From NCBI GenBank assembly GCA_002399735.1, contig DHEF01000031.1, positions 63,071-112,881 on the forward strand: a stretch of 49,811 bases of DNA. The letters run 5' to 3'. The stretch is from Chitinophagaceae bacterium UBA4857 (lineage in GTDB: Bacteria; Bacteroidota; Bacteroidia; Chitinophagales; Chitinophagaceae). This document shows, piece by piece, positions 31,972 through 38,913 of this stretch. Made by a program: the position numbers and the translations under genes. Positions within the stretch are counted from its first letter, which is position 1, and each line of letters opens with the position of its first letter. The notes under the pieces are model-generated. The model was given only the letters and a program-made list of their open reading frames with translations. It was not told where the DNA came from and made no database searches.

Positions 31972-32805
31972 TTACTGTAATTCTTTTACTACATTGTTAA
32001 TAAACCATTCCGGTTGGTCGTACATTACAAAATGTGCAGCATTTTCAGCATACAATACTTTTGTAGCAGGCAGGTTTTTGTATTGGTCAGCATATGTTTT
32101 TTCGGCCATTGGTTTGTTGGGGAAAGTGGCTGCTAAAATAGTAACGGGCACTTTAATATTGGCAATGTTGTATCTTAAATCAAGGTTCAGCATATCAATA
32201 TAACCATACACATAGGTTTTGCGGTCGCTCATATTCATCCAGTTAATCAGGGTTTGGTGTTTGTATTTATTTAAACTCATGTACGAAGCCGATTGTGTAT
32301 TCATGGCAGCAAAAGCACTGTCTGTCATTTGTAACATGCTCTTGCTTTGCGGATTGTTGTAGTCAAGTTTTTTACCATCGTAACCAGGTATCATCAGTGC
32401 TGCCGTAGCAGGCAAAGCATCTACCGCAATTACTTTTTTAAACATATCTTTTTCTAATGATGCTAGCCAAAGGCTTAATGTACCACCTAAACTATGTCCT
32501 AATAAAACCGGCTTATTTAGTTTTTTGTTTTTTACATATTTAATAATATCGTCTTTAATAGTACTTAACCAAGGCGTATCTATAGCGGGTACATTACCAA
32601 AGCCTGCAAAAGTAAATGTATGACATTCGTTTATTTTTGATAATCTGCTTACCGTTTCGGCCCAAACTTCACCGGTGCAGCCAAAACCAGGGAACAATAA
32701 AACAGGCTCGCCTTTACCTGTTACATTTACTTTAAAAGATTGTTGGGCTTGTAACTGTAGGGCAAATAAAAAGCTTATGGCTGCTAATAATATTTTTGTT
32801 TTCAT
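31972..32805 (-). CDS. Secreted alpha/beta hydrolase
   Basis: A 277-residue protein from ATG 32805, giving the signal peptide MKTKILLAAISFLFALQLQAQ; the frame runs 36 bp further upstream without signal character. The alpha/beta hydrolase fold is shown by LLFPGFGCTGEVW near 29-41, the nucleophile elbow LGHSLGGTLSLWL near 105-117, and a C-terminal His in ENAAHFVMYDQPEWF. Periplasmic esterase or peptidase activity is likely; substrate unknown. Its stop codon is directly followed by the GTG start of the sigma factor, an unusual coupling of a secreted enzyme to a regulator. Confidence 0.85.
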   Translation of the reverse strand: MKTKILLAAISFLFALQLQAQQSFKVNVTGKGEPVLLFPGFGCTGEVWAETVSRLSKINECHTFTFAGFGNVPAIDTPWLSTIKDDIIKYVKNKKLNKPVLLGHSLGGTLSLWLASLEKDMFKKVIAVDALPATAALMIPGYDGKKLDYNNPQSKSMLQMTDSAFAAMNTQSASYMSLNKYKHQTLINWMNMSDRKTYVYGYIDMLNLDLRYNIANIKVPVTILAATFPNKPMAEKTYADQYKNLPATKVLYAENAAHFVMYDQPEWFINNVVKELQ

Positions 32806-32925
32806 AAAACTTGTTTTAAAATTTCCCTTTTGATGCAGCACTTGTTTATTTGTTACAAGGATTTTGATTTTTTTAAAATATTTTTTAGGTAGTAATGGCC
32901 GTTCATAAATATTCTATAAATCATG

Positions 32926-33056
32926 GGCTGCCGGGCTGGCAGCAGTAGCTGCAACGGAAACGGAGGCTTTTTCTTTTATACTTTATGCAAACGTTGCACT
33001 ACTGCAGAAGACCGGAACTGTAGCTGAACAAGGATATGTAGTTGACAGCCCCAATT
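32926..33056 (+). repeat. Dispersed intergenic repeat, family D copy 1
   Basis: It shares GGCTGCCGG, AGACCGGAACTGTAGCTG (compare TGACCGGAGTTGCTGCTG) and TTGACAGCCCCAA, in that order, with 36431-36530 on the same strand. It fills the 331-bp spacer before the GH95 gene; no gene is seen there. Confidence 0.5.
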
Positions 33057-33136
33057 GTTTTCAACCGGATTAACCCACTTTATTTTCGTATTTTCATTCG
33101 CCTTTAATTGTTATAAAGTCTCTATAAACTTTAAGT

Positions 33137-35551
33137 ATGTTATTACGTTTTTGCCTGCTGTCAATTATTTCTCTGGTATTATTAAACACGGTTATTGCGC
33201 AACAACAAAACCTGCATTTATGGTACAAACAACCGGCGGATGCTACGGTAAAGGATTTGGAAAACGGTTGGCAAAACGACACCGAATGGCTTAAAGCATT
33301 GCCGGTGGGTAATGGTTTTTTGGGTGCTATGGTTTTTGGCGATGTACATAAAGAACGGTTACAGTTAAATGAAAAAAGTTTGTGGAGTGGCGGCGTTGCT
33401 GACAATGATAACCCCGACGCATATAACTCACTACAGGAAATACGCAACCTGTTATTTGCCGGTAAATACAAAGAAGCTACCGAGCTTACCAACAAAACAC
33501 AAATTGCGAAAGGTAAAGGCACCGGCTTTGGTAACGGCAGTAATGTACCTTATGGTTGTTATCAAACCCTGGGTGATGTATGGTTGGACTTTAACACATC
33601 TGGCGACTTTACCAATTATCGCAGGCAGTTGGATTTAATAAACGGCTTAGCCCAAGTACAATACGACCTGAACGGTGTACAGTTTAAACGTGAAATTTTT
33701 GTAAGCAACCCCGACAGGGTAATGGTAGTACGATTAACCGCATCTAAAACAAATGCTATTTCATTTACACTAGCTATTGACCGCCCTGAACGTTTTACCA
33801 CCACCGCACAACAAAATAAACTAACCATGCATGGCCAATTAAACAATGGTAATGGTGGCGATGGTTTGGCCTATGAAGTAAATATTGTACCTGTTGTAGA
33901 AGGAGGTACCGTTGTTACACAAAACAATAGTTTAATAATAGAAAAAGCCACCAGTGTTACTTTAATTATTGGTGCGGCCACAAATTATCGTTTGCATTAT
34001 CCCGATTACACCAACCCGAATTTTAAACAGGAGTTACAACAATATGTAACCCATGCGGTAAAAACAAAATATGCTAAACTGTTACAACATCATATAACAG
34101 ATTTTAGCGGTCATATGAACAAAGTAAGTTTACAAATTGGCAACCCCGCCGATGCACAACTACCTACAGATGAATTGTTGGCTAAAAATAAAACAGACCG
34201 TAACGGACAATATTTATACGCATTGTATTTTCAGTATGGGCGGTACCTGTTATTATCTTCTTCCCGTAAAGGCAGTTTACCGGCAAACCTGCAAGGCATT
34301 TGGGCTAATAAAATTCAAACGCCCTGGAACAGCGATTACCATACCAATGTAAATGTGCAAATGAATTACTGGCCGGCAGAAACAACTAATTTATCGGAAA
34401 CACATTTGCAATTGGTAGATTTAATAGAATCTTTAGTAAAACCCGGAAGTAAAACTGCGGCTACTCATTACCGTGCCCGTGGTTGGGTAATGCATCCCAT
34501 AACTAATATTTGGGGTTACACATCGCCGGGTGAACACCCCAGTTGGGGTTTACATGTAGCAGCCGGTGCATGGATGAGCCAACACCTTTGGGACCATTAC
34601 GATTTTACAAGAGATAAAAATTACCTGCGCCGCATATTTCCGGTATTACAAAAAGCCGCTATTTTTTATGTAGACTGGTTGGTAAAAGATCCAACAAGTG
34701 GTAAGTTGGTTTCAGGTCCCGCTTCATCGCCTGAAAATAGCTTTGTAGCGCCCGATGGTAGTAACGGCACTATTAGTATGGGGCCGGCACACGACCATCA
34801 ATTGTTATATAATTTATTCAGCAACACTATTGCGGCAGCTAAAGCTTTAGGCATACAAAACGACACCATACAAACCATACAGCAAACCTTACCTCAATTA
34901 CCGGCACCGGCAATTGGCAAAGACGGGCGTATTATGGAATGGGCAAGCGAGTTTGAAGAACGTGAGCCTGAGCACCGGCATATTTCGCATTTGTTTGCTT
35001 TATACCCCGGTAACCAAATATCTTATTACAATACGCCTCAACTTGCAACAGCAGCACGTAAAACGTTGGAAAAACGTGGCGATGGCAGCACCGGTTGGTC
35101 ATTGGCTATGAAAATAAGTTTTTGGACTCGTTTACACGATGGCGACAGAGCCTTAAAACTATTGAACAATCTGCTTAAACCTGTTTTTGCCAATGAAGCT
35201 GGTACCATGAGTGGAGGCGGCACTTATGCCAACTTATTTTGTGCACATCCGCCTTTTCAAATTGATGGAAATTTTGGCGCCGCAGCAGGCATTGCCGAAA
35301 TGCTGGTGCAAAGCCATGAAGATTTTATTGAGTTATTACCGGCCTTACCCGGTAGTTGGAGCAATGGAAACGTAAAAGGTTTGTGTGCCCGTGGTGGTTA
35401 CGAAGTAAATATTAGTTGGGAAAACGGTGAGCTAAAAAAAGCCACTTTATTATCAAAACAAGGTGGCATAATAGAGGTAAAATATAAAAGTAAAAATATT
35501 AAGTTGCAAACAATAGCTGGCAAAACCTATACACTTTCACAACTTTTATAA
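33137..35551 (+). CDS. Glycoside hydrolase family 95 (alpha-L-fucosidase type)
   Basis: An 804-residue secreted enzyme. The signal peptide is MLLRFCLLSIISLVLLNTVIA. The N-terminal beta domain begins LHLWYKQPADATVKDLENGW, then ALPVGNGFLGAMVFG near 55-69. The (alpha/alpha)6 catalytic part holds NVNVQMNYWPAETTNLSE near 411-428 (Asn pair of the active site), EWASEFEEREPEHRHISHLFALYPGNQ near 600-625, and QIDGNFGAAAGIAEML near 710-726 (Asp). GH95 inverts alpha-1,2-L-fucosides, and some members act on L-galactosides. No SusC/SusD pair is near, so it is an isolated polysaccharide enzyme. Confidence 0.93.
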   Translation: MLLRFCLLSIISLVLLNTVIAQQQNLHLWYKQPADATVKDLENGWQNDTEWLKALPVGNGFLGAMVFGDVHKERLQLNEKSLWSGGVADNDNPDAYNSLQEIRNLLFAGKYKEATELTNKTQIAKGKGTGFGNGSNVPYGCYQTLGDVWLDFNTSGDFTNYRRQLDLINGLAQVQYDLNGVQFKREIFVSNPDRVMVVRLTASKTNAISFTLAIDRPERFTTTAQQNKLTMHGQLNNGNGGDGLAYEVNIVPVVEGGTVVTQNNSLIIEKATSVTLIIGAATNYRLHYPDYTNPNFKQELQQYVTHAVKTKYAKLLQHHITDFSGHMNKVSLQIGNPADAQLPTDELLAKNKTDRNGQYLYALYFQYGRYLLLSSSRKGSLPANLQGIWANKIQTPWNSDYHTNVNVQMNYWPAETTNLSETHLQLVDLIESLVKPGSKTAATHYRARGWVMHPITNIWGYTSPGEHPSWGLHVAAGAWMSQHLWDHYDFTRDKNYLRRIFPVLQKAAIFYVDWLVKDPTSGKLVSGPASSPENSFVAPDGSNGTISMGPAHDHQLLYNLFSNTIAAAKALGIQNDTIQTIQQTLPQLPAPAIGKDGRIMEWASEFEEREPEHRHISHLFALYPGNQISYYNTPQLATAARKTLEKRGDGSTGWSLAMKISFWTRLHDGDRALKLLNNLLKPVFANEAGTMSGGGTYANLFCAHPPFQIDGNFGAAAGIAEMLVQSHEDFIELLPALPGSWSNGNVKGLCARGGYEVNISWENGELKKATLLSKQGGIIEVKYKSKNIKLQTIAGKTYTLSQLL

Positions 35552-35563
35552 ATAGATATAGCT

Positions 35564-36193
35564 TTACCCTTTTACATATTTTGCGCTGTAGTGCGCACTC
35601 ATATTATCCAGTATGGCTAACTGTTGCACAACCAGCGGTTTTTTAAAAACCTCTACCGGGCCGGGTTGTCCGGCGTAATCGGCGGCGGAGCTGTACACAT
35701 AATCCGCTGCTGCGTTTACTATCCTGTCTTTTACCGCTGTAAAATGTAGTGTATGCAAACACTCTGCTATTTCCGAAATATTACTACCGTCAACAGCAAT
35801 GGCCGTAACATCTTCCTGCCATAACAATATTTTTTTCTCCGAGCTGAATAAACCTTTCGATGTTTCTATCTTCTCCATCAACCAGCATTTGCGTAAAACC
35901 GGCTCGGTATCTAAAGCTTCTAAAATTTTATCGGTTGTAAATTTGCGGTATTGTTGTATCACAGAATCTAGCATTTTACGTTCACGGCTTTTAGCCAGCA
36001 TATGCAGTGCGTTAGTTGATAAATACCAACCATACACAATCAATCCTTTGTGATGTATAAAGTAATTTAAGGAGTGAACTATTATTTGCTTGTACACCGG
36101 GCGGATAAATATATCAATACAATCCACCGTACTCAGACTTATTAATGCCAGATCCTCTTCTTCGTATTGGGTATGGTAATAATCATTGTTCAT
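35564..36193 (-). CDS. RAYT-like (REP-associated Y1 transposase) protein with a lost HUH motif
   Basis: A 209-residue uninterrupted ORF whose whole length follows the Bacteroidota REP-associated tyrosine transposase pattern: LISLSTVDCIDIFIRPVYKQIIVHSLNYFIHHKGLIVYGWYLSTN in outline, MLDSVIQQYRKFTTDKIL near 74-91, a tryptophan-rich LLWQEDVTAI, and YVYSSAADYAGQPGPVEV near the C-terminus. The HUH metal-binding motif, normally N-H-x-H, reads N-A-L-H at residues 61-64, and the usual Y-I-H-N-N-P-V segment reads CLHTLHFTAV. Catalysis by the standard route seems unlikely. Tyr82 is a candidate nucleophile. It could be domesticated or decaying without frameshifts. Confidence 0.75.
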   Translation of the reverse strand: MNNDYYHTQYEEEDLALISLSTVDCIDIFIRPVYKQIIVHSLNYFIHHKGLIVYGWYLSTNALHMLAKSRERKMLDSVIQQYRKFTTDKILEALDTEPVLRKCWLMEKIETSKGLFSSEKKILLWQEDVTAIAVDGSNISEIAECLHTLHFTAVKDRIVNAAADYVYSSAADYAGQPGPVEVFKKPLVVQQLAILDNMSAHYSAKYVKG

Positions 36194-36336
36194 AATCGTT
36201 TTTCTAAAAGGTTAATAAATCGGTATAGTCACTCCGCTTATCCTAACCGGTAAGTAAATACAAACACTGTTGATTTGTTTTGTGTTTTTTATGTTGTCAG
36301 CTGTAGTAACACTGATGATCACTCGTTGCAATCAGG

Positions 36337-36419
36337 TGATTGTTCGCAACCCTTCTTTTTAGAAAGGAAAGGGTGAGCGCATCCGTTTATCGTTCGTTCT
36401 TTGGGCATCATCGTGTTAC
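36337..36419 (+). repeat. Dispersed intergenic repeat, family B copy 3
   Basis: It contains GTGATTGTTCGCAA and TTATCGTTCGTTCTTTGGGC, then ATCATCGTGTTA, matching 14081-14164 (same strand) and 27279-27320 (opposite). It lies in the 512-bp spacer upstream of the GH25 gene. Confidence 0.6.
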
Positions 36420-36430
36420 TGTTGCCTCAA

Positions 36431-36530
36431 GGCTGCCGGATGGAAGCGGCACACCGGTTTTCCTGACCGGGGTACAGCGGACAGCCGGGTATACTGCTGA
36501 CCGGAGTTGCTGCTGCTGACAGCCCCAACA
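36431..36530 (+). repeat. Dispersed intergenic repeat, family D copy 2
   Basis: Order GGCTGCCGG, ACCGG, TGACCGGAGTTGCTGCTG, CTGACAGCCCCAA, as at 32926-33056 on the same strand. The two copies bracket the GH95 gene and the RAYT-like gene. Confidence 0.5.
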
Positions 36531-36662
36531 TAAAAACTATACTTACAAGCCAAAAAATACAAATCCTGTTCCAAACCTTTTTTTTGTGGAAAAAAATTGA
36601 TTTTTAGCCGTTTATAGTAAATGTTGAGTAGTATAATTATCAACTAATACTTCAATGCTTAA

Positions 36663-36670
36663 TATATTTG
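36663..36670 (+). promoter_or_regulatory. Putative -7 box for the GH25 gene (TATATTTG)
   Basis: TATATTTG is a perfect TAnnTTTG box, 35 bp before the ATG at 36706. A TTG at the expected -33 spacing was not found. Confidence 0.5.
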
Positions 36671-36705
36671 TGTATAAACAGGATAACTGTTTAAGATAGA
36701 AATAC

Positions 36706-37485
36706 ATGGCATCAAAACGGACCAAGAAAAAATTTCGCTGGCTTTTATATTTTGTGTTTTTATTACTGGCCATTTTTGGAGCCACCATGGTGTATAAATG
36801 GATTGAGTATCGCAAAGCAAAATTTACCCGGTACGAGGCTTTTGGCATCAGTATTCCGGATGGATATGATATTCATGGTATTGATGTATCGCGGTATCAG
36901 CACCTGATAGCCTGGGAAGAAGTGAAAAAAATGCAGGTATGGAATATAGAAATTGGCTTTGCTTTTATAAAAGCAACCGAGGGCGTAGGCAATGTAGATC
37001 CGCAGTTTAAACGTAACTGGAAAAAAACAAAGGATAATGATATTCCCCGCGGTGCTTATCATTTTTTTATAGCCTCAAAAGACGGTAAACTGCAAGCAGA
37101 AAATTTTATTAGACAGGTATCGTTACAACCCGGTGATTTGCCGCCGGTGCTGGATGTGGAGCAACGCAATGGAGTAAGTAAAGCGGTACTAAAAGCCGAG
37201 GTAAAAAAGTGGTTGGCAACGGCCGAAAACTATTACGGTGTAAAACCTATTATTTATACCAATGCCGATTTTTACCGCCAAAACCTGGGCAACGATTTTG
37301 ATAGTTATCCGCTTTGGGTGGCACACTATTACGAAAAACAACAACCACGTATTGGCCGTAAGTGGCAGTTTTGGCAACACAACGACAGCGGTAATGTAAA
37401 CGGTATAAGAGCCAAGGTTGACTTTAATGTATTTAATGGCGACTCTACCGAATTCAAATCATTTTTAATAAAGGAGCAGGAATAA
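36706..37485 (+). CDS. Glycoside hydrolase family 25 lysozyme-like protein
   Basis: A 259-residue protein with an N-terminal basic stretch and membrane anchor (residues ~6-27), then a GH25 muramidase domain. Motifs: IHGIDVSRYQHLIAWEEV near 48-65 (Asp of the active site), FAFIKATEGVGNVDPQF near 85-101, GAYHFFIASKDGKLQAENF near 113-131, PPVLDVEQRNG near 145-155 (the D-x-E pair), and WQFWQHNDSGNVNGI. It cleaves peptidoglycan glycan strands at the periplasmic side. A small membrane protein starts 1 bp after its stop. Confidence 0.93.
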   Translation: MASKRTKKKFRWLLYFVFLLLAIFGATMVYKWIEYRKAKFTRYEAFGISIPDGYDIHGIDVSRYQHLIAWEEVKKMQVWNIEIGFAFIKATEGVGNVDPQFKRNWKKTKDNDIPRGAYHFFIASKDGKLQAENFIRQVSLQPGDLPPVLDVEQRNGVSKAVLKAEVKKWLATAENYYGVKPIIYTNADFYRQNLGNDFDSYPLWVAHYYEKQQPRIGRKWQFWQHNDSGNVNGIRAKVDFNVFNGDSTEFKSFLIKEQE

Positions 37486-37486
37486 T

Positions 37487-37720
37487 ATGAGCCACGACAG
37501 CGATATAGTAGTAATACATTTTTTTGTAAAAATATTAAAGTGTGTATCGGCCGGTTTGTTGTGGATGATGTTGATGATATTTTTAGGCCTGCGCTTTAAA
37601 ATGGCTTACCCAAGTGAGCATGGCGTTATTGTTACGGTTGTTTTTTATATGGTAGCTGCTGTTTCTTTATTTTTTACCGCCAGGTATATTTTTAAAACGG
37701 CCCGTACTAAAATGGAGTAA
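37487..37720 (+). CDS. Small membrane protein (hypothetical)
   Basis: A 77-residue protein with two hydrophobic segments, near residues 14-34 (LKCVSAGLLWMMLMIFLGLRF) and 44-66 (VIVTVVFYMVAAVSLFFTARYIF). No named family is recognised. The ATG lies 1 bp after the GH25 stop, and a strong terminator follows, so it is the second gene of a two-gene transcript, which supports it being real. A link to cell-wall remodelling is inferred only from position. Confidence 0.75.
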   Translation: MSHDSDIVVIHFFVKILKCVSAGLLWMMLMIFLGLRFKMAYPSEHGVIVTVVFYMVAAVSLFFTARYIFKTARTKME

Positions 37721-37736
37721 GAGAAAAAGATTTGTA

Positions 37737-37769
37737 AAAAAAATCCCGGAAACAATTCCGGGATTTTTT
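37737..37769. terminator. Bidirectional rho-independent terminator
   Basis: AAAAAATCCCGGAA-ACAA-TTCCGGGATTTTTT: a 9-bp GC-rich stem flanked by A and T tracts on both sides. It serves the GH25 pair (plus strand) and the T9SS-cargo gene (minus strand, stop at 37789). Confidence 0.92.
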
Positions 37770-37788
37770 ACTGTTTTGTTGTAATAAA

Positions 37789-38646
37789 TTATTCAACAAA
37801 AACTTTTAATGATTTGTCGTTGATACGTACAATGTAAATACCTCTTGGGCTTTTTTCAGACAACTGAATAGAGTTAGTACCATTAACGGTAAACTCAACG
37901 TTTCTGCCCGCAATATCGCTTACACGAATATTTCTGGCTTGAACATCAGCAGCTTTAACACCTTTTAAAAATATTTGACCGCCAGCTTTAACCGGGTTAG
38001 GGAAAACTGAAATGTCAGAAGAAGACTTATCGCTAACATAAACCACTTTAGAGTAGAAAAGTTTTCCGTCTAAATCGGTTTGTTTAATGCGATAGTATGC
38101 AGTAGACCCTGCAGTAAAATCGGCATCTTCATGTGTGTACGTCTTCTCGCTTAAAGAAGTTTCGTCGGTTGCAAATGTACTGATGGTAGTAAATGATCTG
38201 CCATCACTACTTTTTTGCAATTCGATTTTTTCGCTGCTTATTTCGTAAGCAGTTTTCCATTCTAAAACTGGTTTTTTATTTGCATTAAATTTTGTGGTAA
38301 AAGATACCAACTTAATAGGCAAAGGAATTGGAGTAGCAATTGTTACCTGGCTGCAAATACGCAGTGGGGGTGCAGTTGCTGAAACAACAGAAGTAAGCGC
38401 GCCTACAGAACAGTTGTAAGGTATTACAACCTGACCACCAGCATTGGCGGTACCCTGTGCAACATAACCTGCCGCATTGTAAATGGACACATTAGAACCG
38501 GGAATTGCATTCTGGATATTGACAAAGCAGTATCCGTTTAAGTTAAGCTGTGTAGCAACCATACCTGTTGGTGTAGGACACTGTGCAGATAACTTTGCAA
38601 ACAATGTAAGGGCAATCAAAGAAAGAGTGAGTAGACTTTTTTTCAT
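37789..38646 (-). CDS. Secreted protein with T9SS type A sorting domain
   Basis: A 285-residue protein from ATG 38646 (MKKSLLTLSLIALTLFAKLSAQ signal peptide); the frame is open 60 bp further upstream, but that extension is not signal-like. Residues ~20-110 are a small cysteine-containing domain (CPTPTGM, CFVNIQ, CSVG, CSQV). Residues ~118-205 resemble a fibronectin-like module (VSFTTKFNANKKPVLEWKTA... AYYRIKQTDLDGKLFYS). The C-terminal ~75 residues, with SDISVFPNPVKAGGQIFLKG and a final GIYIVRINDKSLKVFVE, form the type A sorting domain cut on export by the type IX system. Function of the cargo is unknown; one binding partner may be the cell surface. Confidence 0.88.
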   Translation of the reverse strand: MKKSLLTLSLIALTLFAKLSAQCPTPTGMVATQLNLNGYCFVNIQNAIPGSNVSIYNAAGYVAQGTANAGGQVVIPYNCSVGALTSVVSATAPPLRICSQVTIATPIPLPIKLVSFTTKFNANKKPVLEWKTAYEISSEKIELQKSSDGRSFTTISTFATDETSLSEKTYTHEDADFTAGSTAYYRIKQTDLDGKLFYSKVVYVSDKSSSDISVFPNPVKAGGQIFLKGVKAADVQARNIRVSDIAGRNVEFTVNGTNSIQLSEKSPRGIYIVRINDKSLKVFVE

Positions 38647-38884
38647 GCTATGATGTTTAAGGTTAAAAAAAAATGACCATGAAAGTCTAATTGTTAACAT
38701 GGGCACGTAAAAATTACAAGGGTAAAGCTATGTGTTTTTACTCAAAAGACATAGTAGAAATTCAATCAAAAACGCATATTTTTAATTTTAATACATCGTA
38801 ATTTTACGATATTCAATTAATTGAATAAATAAAAGTTTTGTAATAACTCCTGAAATGGTATCCCTACCTCTCACTTGATTTTCA

Positions 38885-38892
38885 TAACTTTG
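38885..38892 (+). promoter_or_regulatory. Putative -7 box for mutL (TAACTTTG)
   Basis: A perfect TAnnTTTG box 21 bp before the GTG start of mutL. The upstream spacer (38647-38913, 267 bp) is AT-rich and otherwise empty. Confidence 0.6.
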
Positions 38893-38913
38893 TGCGCTTA
38901 AATTGTAGTTTCG

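Noticed and set aside
33137..35551. Polysaccharide-utilisation locus around the GH95 gene
   Set aside because: No SusC/SusD-like pair, no second glycoside hydrolase of a matching set and no hybrid sensor adjoin it.
35564..36193. Ordinary intact IS200/IS605-type transposase
   Set aside because: The HUH motif is broken (N-A-L-H) and no element ends flank it, so an active insertion sequence is not supported.
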